Position numbers and translations under genes: made by a program | Notes under the pieces: generated by a model | The model's input: only the letters and a program-made list of their open reading frames with translations | Databases searched by the model: none | What the model was told of the DNA's origin: nothing | Assembly: GCA_015499995.1 (NCBI GenBank) | Contig: JADNRV010000551.1 | Coordinates: forward strand, 1-25,215 | Reading direction: 5' to 3' | Origin: Flammula alnicola | Lineage: Eukaryota; Basidiomycota; Agaricomycetes; Agaricales; Strophariaceae | DNA length: 25,215 bases | Part shown: positions 1-10,831 of the stretch, piece after piece | How the letters are laid out: each line of letters opens with the position of its first letter | How positions within the stretch are numbered: the first letter of the stretch is position 1

Positions 1-1
1 T

Positions 2-190
2 CTAGCTGACGCGCGCCATGACGTACTTCACGTCGATAGCAAACACCGTCGAGATGTCTCGACGACTTTATCGCTCAAGCACTTGGAGCTCATGTTCAAA
101 AAGAGTAGGGCGTTATTTAATGAGTCCGGCGTATTCCACATTTGTGGTGTGGCTCTAGCAACCCGTTCACGTATGTATGTAACTGGCTAA
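2..190 (+). other. Open frame from left edge, possible 3' end of an upstream gene
   Basis: Frame 2 is open from the first base of the window for 62 codons and stops with TAA at 188-190. The peptide is mixed in composition (it includes HLELMFKKSRALFNESG) and I recognise no family. A 62-codon open stretch occurs by chance about one time in twenty, so this is only suggestive. It would fit a last exon on the same strand as the Pol I gene, about 390 bp upstream of it. It could equally be non-coding. Confidence 0.2.
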
Positions 191-578
191 GATACCATGG
201 AGATATTATTATTGATTATCAAGAGATTCCTGCTACTTATTATGAGGATTGTCCCATTCCAAGATGCAAATTACGAGAGAGAAAAAGGGAGTCGTTCTTT
301 TGCTTATTAAAGAACCGCTACTAACCCTGCAATGAGTACTTGATCTATTATTTTGTAGTACTATGTTACTGCTAGCTTAGTAGCTAGAGATTTGTAGACG
401 TCAATGTACATTGGTGTCACGTGCTCTAGAAAAAGTTTGTGATCGGGGTACTAAGTGCTGCTCTCCGCTACGCCTACATTGAACAGGTTTGATTCCTTCA
501 AATCGCATCGTATGTCACCCCTTGCCGCATATCAAGTCTAGATTTCAACCCTCCATCTAATTTTGCCTATCTTTCACG
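191..578. other. Intergenic, upstream region of the Pol I subunit gene
   Basis: I see no credible gene here. A 60-codon open frame at 142-324 overlaps this stretch but resembles no protein. A perfect CACGTG hexamer (E-box type, bound by bHLH proteins in fungi) lies at 418-423, about 155 bp before the Pol I start codon, and a GACGTC hexamer lies at 397-402. Either could be a promoter element, but single hexamers are weak evidence. Confidence 0.3.
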
Positions 579-3500
579 ATGAATATTGCACACTCCCTCC
601 CCTCTACCGTTACGAACGTTTCTTTTTCATTCCTCACTTCGCAGGATATCCGAAGAATATCAGTGAAACAAATCGTGAATCCTGTTCTTCTTGATGATCT
701 GAATAGACCCAATATTGGAGGACTTTACGATCCCTCACTCGGTCCAAGCGACCGCTCAGATATGTCAGTCTTTTCCATATGCACTCTTTTGTTATTAACA
801 TATTTTCGCAGTTGCTCGACATGCCGTCTCACATACTTCACATGTCCTGGACATTATGGTCATATAGAACTCCCAGCTCCGGTATTCCACCCTCTCTTTA
901 TGGGCAACATGTTCAATCTCTTACGAGGGACGTGTATGTTTTGCCATCGATTTAAAATGAGCAGGACAGTGGTATGTGGATTCATACTTCCTAGGTTCTC
1001 GGACACGAATTAAACCCCCTTCCTAGTTATGGAAATATTTGGCCAAACTTCGATTGCTGGAACGAGGATTGTTGGAAGCGGCACAAGGTGTTGACGACAT
1101 TCAGCTCCGCGTTCGACCAAGTAAAATGAAGAACAAACAAACGAAATCCGCCAATGGCGATGGAGAGGAAGCTAGCACAGACGAAGACGAGCCCGAAGTT
1201 CCAGACGAAACCCCTCAAGAGTTCATTGCCAGAATCAATCTTTATGTTGCCATCCACCTCGCTCGTGCCCCAAAAAATACCCGCGACTCGTATAAAGATG
1301 GCCTTATATACCAGGCGAGGAAAGACCTCATCAACGAATTCCTGAGATCGTGCATCTTGAAGAAGTGTCAGAATAGTGACTGCAGTTGGTAAGTTTAGCA
1401 TATGTTCGTTAATATTGTTAAATTCTGACTCGGATTTGCGTAGCGTTGCTTACACATATAGAAAAGAAGGCCACATCAAAGTCATAGAATATGATCTATC
1501 GGCTCGTCAGAAGGGACAACTCCATCGAAAACGGCCTGATGTCCTACTCGCAGAGAAATCAGGGTCCTTTTCCCTTCTCTCCAATAAAACCAATGGCGGC
1601 GATGTCGAAATGGGTTCCGAAGCTGGCCAAGACGAGGATGACCTTGAGGAGGAGGAAGAGGAAGAGGAAGAGGAGCTTGAAGGAGACGATGTCATGAGCG
1701 ACTCTGAGAAAAAGAAAGAGCCATCCCTTCCCAGAGCCGCGAACGGGAAAGTCAAGACTGCCAGAGGTCGCAATGAACGTGTCGTGGCTCCTGAAGAATG
1801 CCGGGCTCATCTGAGACGGTTATTCCACAACGAAGCCATCATGTGCGCGTTAATCTTCGGTCGGCACGGCCCATTTGCATCTCTTTCCCCAGATCAACTC
1901 TCCTTTGCATCGGCAGACATGTTCTTCATGGACGTCATCCCTGTAGCCCCTACTCGTTTCCGGCCCCCAGCGAAGATGGGTGACACCCTTTTCGAGCACC
2001 CGCAGAATGAATTGCTATCAAGAGTTTTGCAGACTTCATATCGCATGCGAGATTTGAACATTGGTCTCCGAGAGGCGTCCCAGAAGTCAGCTGATTTCGA
2101 CAACGCGGCGCGTAAAACTATCATGACGGCGCTATTGGATCGTCTGGTGCAACTTCAGATCGACGTCAACAGCTTTATGGACAGCAGCAAGAACCCGCAA
2201 ATCGTTCGTCAGGGCAAGCTACCTCCAGCCGGTGTCAAGCAAGGCTTGGAAAAGAAGGAGGGTTTGTTCAGAAAGCACATGATGGTACGTTCCAATTTTT
2301 GTCATTCATACATTCTTGACTTATAAGACCATATTAATAGGGCAAGCGCGTCAACTATGCCGCACGATCAGTCATCTCTCCAGATGTCAATATCGAACCA
2401 AATGAGATTGGTATTCCTCCGGTGTTCGCAAGAAAGCTGACTTTTCCTGAACCTGTTACTCCTGCCAACTTCCATGAAATGCGGCAGCTTGTGATTAACG
2501 GCCCACACAGCTATCCAGGATCCTCGATGGTGGAGTATGAAGACGGGCATCAACAATCTCTGGTATGGCAAGATAAACTTCGCATCTGCTCATGATGTAT
2601 TTACGTCTTGAATATAGGACAAACTCACCGTGGAACAACGGACGGCCATTGCAAACCAACTCCTAACACCACAAGAAGGCGATAGGGAGACCTCGGGCAG
2701 GCATGGTCTTTTTACACGAACGACAGCCGTCAATAAGAAGGTTTACCGACATCTGCGCGATGGTGATATTCTGATTCTGAACCGACAACCTACTTTACAC
2801 AAACCGAGTATGATGACGCACAAGGCTCGCGTGCTGAAAGGAGAGAAAACCATTCGTATGCACTACGCTAACTGGTACGTGGGTGGATCCACTTGACATT
2901 GAGCCCTCGTCGCTCATGTCTATATTGTCGCTTTCAGTAATTCTTATAATGGTAAACAAATCTCTAAATAAATCGAAGCCTTCTCTAATCCTTTTCTGTG
3001 TACAGCCGATTTTGATGGTGATGGTATGTATTACAATATTTTTACCCTGTAAAACTGGATTAATGACCATTTTCAGAGATGAATATCCATTTCCCTCGTG
3101 AGGATTTAGTCTAATTCATACCTCGATCTATCTGACATTCTTTGGCACCCTCAGAAAATCATGTCGCCCGTGCCGAGGCAATGATGATTTCCAACACAGA
3201 CAATCAATATCTGGTACCAACTTCCGGAAACCCGATTCGTGGTCTCATTCAAGATCACGTCGTTGCCGGTGTTTGGATGACAAGTCAAAATGCCTTCTTT
3301 GATCGCGAGGAATACTTCCAATTGCTTTATGGTGCCCTTCGGCCTGAAGAGGAGGTGGATCCTGGTACCCGCTTGGTCACACTGCCGCCTGCAATCTGGA
3401 AGCCTAAACCGCTATGGACAGGAAAGCAAATTGTAAATTTTACTGCCTTCTTTTCTTAATAAGTCATACTAATTATATGCCTAGATATCCACTGTCATGA

Positions 3501-6500
3501 AGAACATAACACCACGTCAATACGAGGGACTCAATTTGGACGCAAAGACCAAGGTCCCAGGGAAACTATGGGGTGCCGATTCGAAAGAAGACAAGGTGGT
3601 CTTCATGGATGGCGAGCTGCTTTGCGGTGTTCTTGATAAAGCCGCATTCGGAGCATCCGATTACGGTCTTGTTCATTCCGTTTACGAGTTATACGGTGCC
3701 GACATAGCCGGAAAGCTTCTTGGAATCCTCAGTCGACTTTTCACGAAATTCCTGCAACATCGCGCATTTACGTGTCGCATGGACGATCTTATGCTCACAC
3801 CGACGGGCGATGGAAAACGAGTCGAGGTTCTCGAAAAGGGCAAAAACTTGGGACCAGAAGGCGCTATCGAGAATTTCCCTTCACTCGCCACAACACCAAA
3901 GGCCGATATCCCTGCTGCCCTCAGAGCATTGCTGGAAGATGTGCTCAGGGACGATAACAAGATGGCCGGACTGGATATGACGGTCAAAACCAAGCTATCG
4001 AAATTGACGTCGTCCATCTCCGACGCTTGTTTGCCTGACGGTCTTCTCCGAAAATTCCCCTACAACCACATGCAGACCATGACGCTCTCTGGAGCGAAAG
4101 GTTCCGCAGTCAATGTCCGTCAAATTTCCTGCGCTCTCGGCCAGCAGGAACTAGAAGGTCGTCGTGTGCCGGTGATGGTAAGTGGGAAAACGCTTCCTTC
4201 CTTCCGACCCTTCGAAACCAAGGCCATCGCCGGTGGTTATGTGGCCAGTCGTTTCTTGACTGGTATCAAGCCTCAAGAATTCTATTTCCATTGCATGGCT
4301 GGACGTGAAGGATTGATCGACACTGCTGTGAAAACATCCCGGTCTGGTTATCTGCAACGTTGCTTGATCAAACATTTGGAAGGTATTCGAGTGCACTACG
4401 ACAACACCGTCCGCGGCAGTGACAACTCGATATATCAGTTCGCATATGGAGGCGACGCTTTAGATGTTACAAAGCAGAAGCACCTTTACCAATTCGACTT
4501 CGTTGCCAAGAACAATGTTTCTTTCGCTCGGCGCCTAAAACCGTACGAAGTCGCCAACGTCGTGGATCAAGGAACAGCGACCTCCTACATGAAGAAGGTC
4601 TTGAAGAAATCGGCAGACCGTTCAGACAAGCGCAAACCTTCGAAAAGGGACGATTTTGACCCTGCTCTCTCGATCTACAGCCCAACGCGATTTATGGGAA
4701 GTACTTCGGAAGAATTCGCAGCGGCAGTGGGCAACTATGTTAAATCAAATCCACACAACCTTCTTGCCGATTCAAAGTCGACGGTGAATTACAAGACTCG
4801 AAAGGACCCAATGGACCACAAGCATTTCCGAATCTTGATGAATCATAAATATATGAGAAGTTTAGTTGAGCCTGGTGAAGCTGTTGGTTTACTTGCGTCT
4901 CAAGGGTATGTGGCAGCTGCACTTGTATTTGATGGTTTTCTGGCTTACCTTATTTTGTGAAGTGTTGGCGAGCCGTCGACCCAAATGACACTCAATACCT
5001 TCCATTTTGCCGGTGCGTATAATTCGCTCACCTTGTTGGGAATCAGCCATATTGATGTCCTTTGTTAGGACATGGTGCCGCCAATGTTACCCTTGGTATC
5101 CCTCGTCTCCGAGAAATTGTTATGACAGCGTCTCAAAAGCCAAAGACACCTTCAATGACTATGAAAGTTCGCCCTGGCGTTTCTCCTCACGACATCAGCT
5201 TGTTCTGCAAGAGAGCAAGTCGTGTCACTCTTTCTCAGGTTGTCGAGCACGTGGCCGTACATGAGGGACTGCGGGTCGAAGGCGACGCCCGTCGCACTCA
5301 GTTCACGATCGAAATCAATTTCTATCCCAAAGAAGAGTACCAAGAGGAACATGACCTCGAACCGACAGAAATTCTCGCCGCGTTCAATGTCCAATTTCCC
5401 TTGACTCTGAAGAAGGAAATGCTTTCAGAAATGAAGAAACTTGATGCCGACCTAAAAAACCAGATGGCTCAACTTGGTCAAGGGAAGAAAGTCAGGCAAA
5501 AAGAGGGTGAGGCCAATGATGATGACGAGGGAGAGGCACCGAGGAAGAAGAAAGATGACGATGATGAGAGCGAGGTAGGCGATGGCGATGCTGATGACGC
5601 AAAACACGCAAGGCAGAAGAAGCAGCAAGCGACTTACGAGAGTGATGACGAGGAAGACACAGAGGAAGTTGGTGCCTATGATGATGAAGCCCTCGAGGCC
5701 GAATTTGCAAGCGGCGATGAAGCAGATAAAGCTGTGGTTAAGAAGGCAAAGAAGAAGTCTTTCAAGGCGCTCGTAGATCAAGTATCTGGAAATTTCCAAA
5801 GGCATATGCAACATTGCATCGCGTTCAGCTTTGATGAATCCAGGTGCACCTTCAAGCTTGAAGTGAGTTTTATTCGCCTTATTTCGTACCTGATGCTGAC
5901 CCTCCTACAGTTCCCACCTGAAATGCCCAAATTGCTGTTCGTTGGGATTGTTGAAAGAGCCTGCCGTGCCACAATCATTCGCGAGATTCCTGGAATCTCA
6001 GAATGTTTCCAAGTCAAGGATGATAACCCCAAAGGTGGCGAACCAGAGATCAAGGTAAACATACCTTTGTCCCGGACATAGTGCCCATTTGCTAATAAGA
6101 ATACCCCACTAGCTCACGACTAACGGTTCGAATTTGCGTGGGATGTGGGAGTTTGCCGCAGGATCCGACGAGAGCATACTGGAGGATGACGACATCTACT
6201 CGAACGACATTTATGCCATCCTTAAGACATATGGAGTGGAGATGGCTCGTGCTGCGATCTTGCGAGAGATGAAGGGGATTTTTGCAGTCTATAGCATCGA
6301 TGTCAACAAACGCCATCTTGAACTGATTGCTGATTACATGGTGCGCTTTTCCCTGATGACGATCTATACAATGACTGATAAATTAACCAACAGACTTTCG
6401 ACGGCGGATACAAACCATTCAACCGCAAGGGTATATCCACCAACCCTTCACCTCTCCTGAAAGCTTCGTATGAGACGACGGCTGCTTTCCTATCCGACGC

Positions 6501-6630
6501 GACTTTGTTTGGTGATTTTGATGACCTGACGACTCCCTCGGGCAACATTGTTCTTGGTCGTCCGAACGCGACAGGAACGGGTGTTTTCGACGTGGTGATG
6601 CCAGCTGATCCAATAGTTGGTAAATCATGA
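579..6630 (+). CDS. RPA190: DNA-directed RNA polymerase I largest subunit (A190)
   Basis: Largest catalytic subunit of nucleolar RNA polymerase I, which makes the 35S rRNA precursor. My model has 16 exons: 579-763, 812-971, 1027-1388, 1444-2284, 2341-2562, 2618-2874, 2938-2951, 3006-3023, 3077-3097, 3155-3432, 3485-4905, 4963-5012, 5069-5862, 5911-6054, 6113-6340, 6394-6630. These give 1743 residues (yeast A190 has 1664). Clamp zinc ligands are C63, C66, C73, H76 and then C103, C106 with C229/C234. [10 protein letters not shown] precedes the Mg-binding NADFDGDEMN motif (D682, D684, D686). The bridge-helix segment [17 protein letters not shown] lies near residue 1060. [20 protein letters not shown], the trigger-loop region, spans exons 11-12. 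An acidic run (about 300-320) and a long Asp/Glu/Lys-rich stretch in the jaw (about 1420-1500, the DNA-mimicking loop region of Pol I) are Pol I traits. The first exon's donor (GTCAGT) is weak, but phase and the zinc motif support it. Confidence 0.97.
2875..3154 (+). other. Micro-exon cluster over the Pol I catalytic centre
   Basis: Four introns (2875-2937, 2952-3005, 3024-3076, 3098-3154; 63, 54, 53 and 57 bases) separate three exons of 14, 18 and 21 bases. Exon 2938-2951 completes CNSYN. Exon 3006-3023 encodes the aspartate triad DFDGD with split flanking codons. Exon 3077-3097 encodes EMNIHFP. All four introns have GT...AG ends, and only this joining restores the invariant NADFDGDEMN sequence. 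The 18- and 21-base exons are multiples of three with matching phases, so leaving either out keeps the frame. Omitting the 14-base exon would shift it into an early stop. Confidence 0.93.
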
Positions 6631-6875
6631 CAGAAGAGATCATAGACAAAAGTAGAGATCGATACTTATTTTGTGTAATAGTGTTGCTAAAAACGCGCTA
6701 CGTCACGCGACTTGTCACGCGACTGTGACAAGTGCCACCGCATTGTTCAAGTTGAAATTTGATTGTCACTCGTAGCCACTGACCCCCTTTCCCTCGCCTC
6801 TCAAGTAGAATCTCTCAGTCTCGAGTATCTTTCCCGCCCTGTACCCAGTCACTCTTTTATTCCCAACACTGAGCC
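6631..6875 (+). promoter_or_regulatory. Intergenic region with clustered ACGCG elements upstream of the KEN-box gene
   Basis: ACGCG occurs three times within 29 bases on the plus strand (6693-6697, 6705-6709, 6717-6721). The last two sit in a 12-base direct repeat, GTCACGCGACTT then GTCACGCGACTG (6702-6713 and 6714-6725). ACGCG is the core of the MluI cell-cycle box recognised by the fungal MBF/SBF APSES factors that drive G1/S genes. The cluster lies about 155-183 bp before the downstream start codon, a normal promoter distance. The binding factor is inferred; the repeat is seen directly. Confidence 0.5.
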
Positions 6876-7838
6876 ATGCGACGCCGAATTCCTCTGCAAG
6901 AGTTGCCGCTCGAATCCTTTCTCCCTCCGCCGGACCCTAACGTGCCGGGTTCCGTCAAACCGATCAGAAGCAACAAACGCCCCTTTTCACCCAGTGGTCC
7001 AAGTCCCTTCAGCCCAGCTAAACGTCGAATTCTCAACGAGGAGGGCATATTCTCGTGCAGAAGCCCGTTGCCTTCGTGCAAAGAATTACTCGCATCTCCT
7101 GCTCGTTTCAGCCATGTGCTTGCTGGACCAGCCAGCCCCGCGCGAGTTCTTGATTTTGGAATGCCGAAAAACTACGGAGGCGACCCCCAGAAGCGTCCGG
7201 TTTCGTATACACCTGTCCTGGACGCGACTCCGACTCAAACTTCGACGTCGTCAACCACCCGGCTGGCCCCTTCTCCTGAGTTAAAATCAAGGAGCGCCCG
7301 ACCAACGGGAAAGTCAAAGTTTCAACATGGCGTAGATGCCTCTGACATAACCCCTCCCACCTCTCCACCTCGCCCATCCATTACCGCAAACTTTATTCCC
7401 CGAGAGTTGCCAGCTCAATCAGAACCATGGTCGATTCATTATCCCGGCTTCGTCGTATTCCAGGACACCCATACTATCATCTATCCAGAGCAAGAAGAAT
7501 TCATATCTGACATGGAGGTAGATGACGAGACACACAAAGAAAATCTACCACCGCGTCGCAAGACTCGAAAAGCAGCGACAGCACCCAGTGGCTCAGGGAA
7601 GTCTGCTGCGTTTTCTTCAGATGGGGTATCTCCCAAGAAATCACAGTCAACCAAGCACACTCCGCGGAAGGCGATGGTATGGATGACGGCCGATTCAAGT
7701 TCCTCGAGGCACAAGTCCAACAAGGCAGATGATCTATTGTCGCCCTCCTCGACGCCACAGAACGGCAAGAAGACTCTCCGACAATTAATGAAAGACGAAT
7801 CGGACCTTGGCGAGGGCCAGAACGATGGCTACGAATGA
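6876..7838 (+). CDS. Unrecognised SP/TP-rich protein with KEN box, possible cell-cycle substrate
   Basis: Single-exon gene of 320 residues in an otherwise intron-rich window. The first ATG of the frame is used. I recognise no folded domain; it looks largely disordered and is rich in Ser, Pro, Lys and Arg. It holds about a dozen SP/TP dipeptides, several matching the strong CDK consensus (FSPAKRR near residue 46, SPKK, TPRK). A KEN motif sits at 221-223 in an acidic-to-basic junction (DDETHKENLPPRR), and a minimal RxxL lies in KRRILNEE. KEN and RxxL are recognition signals for the APC/C ubiquitin ligase. With the ACGCG cluster upstream, this fits a protein made at G1/S, phosphorylated by CDK and destroyed late in mitosis or G1. 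Securin, sororin and CDK-inhibitor families are candidates, but I see no diagnostic domain of any of them. The function is inference. Confidence 0.8.
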   Translation: MRRRIPLQELPLESFLPPPDPNVPGSVKPIRSNKRPFSPSGPSPFSPAKRRILNEEGIFSCRSPLPSCKELLASPARFSHVLAGPASPARVLDFGMPKNYGGDPQKRPVSYTPVLDATPTQTSTSSTTRLAPSPELKSRSARPTGKSKFQHGVDASDITPPTSPPRPSITANFIPRELPAQSEPWSIHYPGFVVFQDTHTIIYPEQEEFISDMEVDDETHKENLPPRRKTRKAATAPSGSGKSAAFSSDGVSPKKSQSTKHTPRKAMVWMTADSSSSRHKSNKADDLLSPSSTPQNGKKTLRQLMKDESDLGEGQNDGYE

Positions 7839-10399
7839 ACTGCTCTTTCAAACAACGAGTGTTCACAAGCCTTGGTAACATAACTTGAATTTCTCCATGA
7901 TCTCCATGCAACTAGTCCACCCTATTGAATTTTCCTCTAGTTCCTTTTTTCTATTCACGACATGCCATGCCATCATTGTTCAATATCCTCGCCTTGTAAG
8001 TTACATATCTCACAACATTTTAACCTTGATCTTCTCCCCCTTCACTTCCTGTAGGTACTTATACATATACAACATGTCACATATTTAGTTTTCCACATCG
8101 TAGCTTAAGTAGGCAGAGCTCTCTCACAGTTTCTACCTGTGGAGTTTTTTTTTGTACATAGCATGGAGTTAGGCTCTACACAACAATATGAATGAGAATA
8201 TATGATTATGGAAAAAAAAAACAATGAAGCTGCATTTTGGGTATGTAATACGGTACGTTACGTATCCGGCAATCATTCCGAGATGCGCCGCAATGGCAAG
8301 TTGCAACTTGCCTCAAACATCATACATACCATGACCAAAAAAACCTTTTCAAGTTCTCGTTATGCTTGTGGAGTCTGACCTACAGGCTAGCGCCATATAA
8401 CATGGAGCAAAATTTTCTTATCGCAATTCGCATACTGCCGTCTGTAGCAAGGAAGTTGGCATCCCTTCAAGTGTCAACCGGACTCGTTCGCGCCCCCGAC
8501 TGGAAGACTAGTCTCGGACATCTATGCAACACAAGCGATCCTGCTGCTACTCCTAGTCAATTACCTCGCTCATTGAATCTCTCATGTGCACAATACACCC
8601 CAAGCTTTTCGTCCACCCCAAGCTTTCGAATTCGTTCGAGGGATATAAATAAGACTTCGAACCTCTTCGAACTCAGAAAATTGCAAGCTTTCCACGGCTG
8701 TACTGCCGCGTAAAGCTTGTGTCTCCCGAGTTCGACGGACGGTATTTCCTTCGGTCAGGGTAATCTGCCACACGTGGAAATGCTTCTCACTACGAGCCCT
8801 CTTGCAGAGACCTTGAACTATGTTTAAAGGTGTATACATTGGTAGCTCAAGTTAGCCTCGTCTTCCATCCTAGAAGCTTGACTTCCATCTAATTACAGAT
8901 ACTTCGGCCGTACTGGTCGAGTCCTCCTCTCCGACTCGAGTTGCATTCACCGCCTATCAGTGACTGTCGCTAACACCTTGCTTTCTGCCTTATTTTAGGC
9001 CACTGAAGATCAGAAACCTACCAACGTTCGAAGTGATTCAATTAAGCGAGCCTAAATTCACATAGGCTGCATTTCGTTGTTTCCAAGTAAGTCTTGGACC
9101 TCTTAGACTTCCATGACTGTTATTTGACGTTGAGCCTTTTCACACAATTGCAACCTGAACAGTGAGTAAATCCACTACATACGTTCAAAATCCCGTAAGT
9201 CCATTTGGTCGGATGTTGGACTCGGGGACAGGAGTTGGGTATTTTTTCAAACCCTATAGCTCGATTTCCATCTCTTCAAAGATCGGGAGTAGTGCTGATT
9301 AAATTTTACCAGGCTTGTGGCGAATATTTCCGCTATCGACACCCATACCCTTAACGCTCCTTCATCTTGACTTGAATATTAGAGGAAGGCAGGGAGCTTC
9401 TGTCCAAAAAGGAACGTCAAAGTCCTCGAAGTCTATTCTAATTGTGGCATTCAATTTTATCTGATTGCACTCCTGCATCTTGAATGTCACATAGCTCACC
9501 CAGGTTTTTTTCCCTTGCAGGACATGTGCAAAAACGCCAGTTTTAGCTCCACAGTGGCACATCGCGACGCCCCATTAGTCGTTTGCGAGCCTCGGATTCT
9601 CAGATGCAGGCCAATATGACAAGGCGCAATCGCTGCTTCTTCCTGTGAAACGACTATCATACCTTCCCGAGTCCCGAGTCCTAACTTCGTTCCCTTGCTG
9701 GACTTCCAGAAATATGTAGCCTATGACTATCATAACTTAATGGAGCATTTCGATGCCGTAAGTGGACCTGAGGCAGCGCTTTATTCATAGAAGACCACTT
9801 AAGTGACCTCTTAGGTCGGTGTTCTGTACAGTGGAAACTAGCCCGAGGACACTCTCCGAGGAATATGGGTTGGCTATTATTATCACCAACCTTTCTTCCA
9901 CGATTCTCGAGCATTCCGACACACGGAAACAGAGAACATAACTTACGCGGTCTACTTCGCTGTCACTTTGCGTGCTAAATGTAAACCCTTGTACAACGCC
10001 GACGTATGTACTGTCTACCACAGCTACGGTCTACCTCACCCCTTAAATGTCTCTTCAATTTCTTTCTGATCTGAACGAAATCAAGCAGGAAAATAGTAAA
10101 CCATACGTATATACCAACTGTGTGTAATGGTCCAATATATAGTCCATTCTTATGCCAGTGAATTGAGCAAGAATTGAGATGATAATACCTCACGCGGGCC
10201 GAATATTCCGGCTAAAATAATAGTCACGTGTTGGAGGACACGTCCGCGAGCGAAGTGGCAATGGCATCCAGATTCCACTAAGCACTTTTTGCTCCTGAAA
10301 CTACTTACTCTCTCAAGTATTTGTCCAGCTTAAGCCGGAGACAAGAGAACAATTGTTCGAGAAATCAAACGGGCGAGACGTGCACCCTTGGATCACATC
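7839..10399. other. Gene-poor intergenic region, 2.6 kb
   Basis: I find no gene here with confidence. The first 300 bases are AT-rich and probably hold the 3' UTR of the preceding gene. The longest ATG frame (8402-8713, 103 codons, plus strand) has a mixed composition and no recognisable motif. A TATA-like TATAAATAAG lies at 8644-8653 inside that frame. A short direct repeat, CACCCCAAGCTTT, occurs twice near 8597-8628. No tRNA, 5S rRNA or spliceosomal snRNA was recognised by eye, and a covariance search would be needed to exclude small RNAs. Confidence 0.4.
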
Positions 10400-10831
10400 A
10401 TGCATCGATCTCAGTGTTTGCCTCTACTTTTCCTCCTCGGCCTCCTTCAACTTGTATCCGCCCAGTTTAATTTCTTTGAAAACATGTTCGGTCAACAGCA
10501 GCAGCAGCAGCAGCAGCAACGAGCAAGTGCATCTCAATGGGCTGCATACTCTGATAGTGGTATGCTATTCTTGTCTTAAAGCTTTGAGTGACGGTAGAAC
10601 TAAACTCTGGCCATACTTCTAGTCTCATGCTCACAATACCTCTGTCCGGAAACGCTGGACTGTGTGGCAAGACCAGGCGATTGCCCCTGTCCCAACCCAG
10701 AAGATATCAAATGCATAATACCGGATATGGAGGGCGCTGTCGAGGACGCGACTGTTGTCTGCACGCGCGGACAGAAGGAGTGTGGCGAGGTGGAGAGGTT
10801 GATGAGAAAAGGCGTGAAACCCAGAAAGTAA
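10400..10831 (+). CDS. LCL2: LCL2-like secretory protein (long chronological lifespan protein 2, ERAD-linked)
   Basis: Two exons, 10400-10559 and 10623-10831, with a 63-base intron, encode 122 residues, close to the usual LCL2 length. An N-terminal hydrophobic signal peptide ends near VSA-QF (cleavage about 21/22). FNFFENMFG follows, then nine glutamines (32-40) encoded by a CAG/CAA run. The second exon carries the family's cysteine-rich core, CSQYLCPETLDCVARPGDCP (from C56), followed by CPCP-type spacing and C84, C100 and C107. LCL2 proteins are small secretory-pathway proteins; the yeast gene affects chronological lifespan and is linked genetically to ER-associated degradation. The ATG at 10400 is chosen because it starts directly before the signal peptide. 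Two stop codons end the frame. Confidence 0.88.
10496..10519 (+). repeat. CAG/CAA trinucleotide tract (polyglutamine)
   Basis: An uninterrupted run of CAG codons, bounded by CAA, encodes nine glutamines in the LCL2-like protein just after FFENMFG. Such tracts change length between strains by slippage. Short Gln tracts at this place are common in LCL2 orthologues. Confidence 0.8.

Noticed and set aside
1507..1773. Antisense open frame with a poly-serine run
   Set aside because: It is the mirror of the GAG/GAA acidic codons in the Pol I exon; no independent support.
8402..8713. 103-codon ATG frame in the large intergenic gap
   Set aside because: Length is within chance expectation, there is no recognisable motif and no supporting splice structure; mentioned only as gap content.
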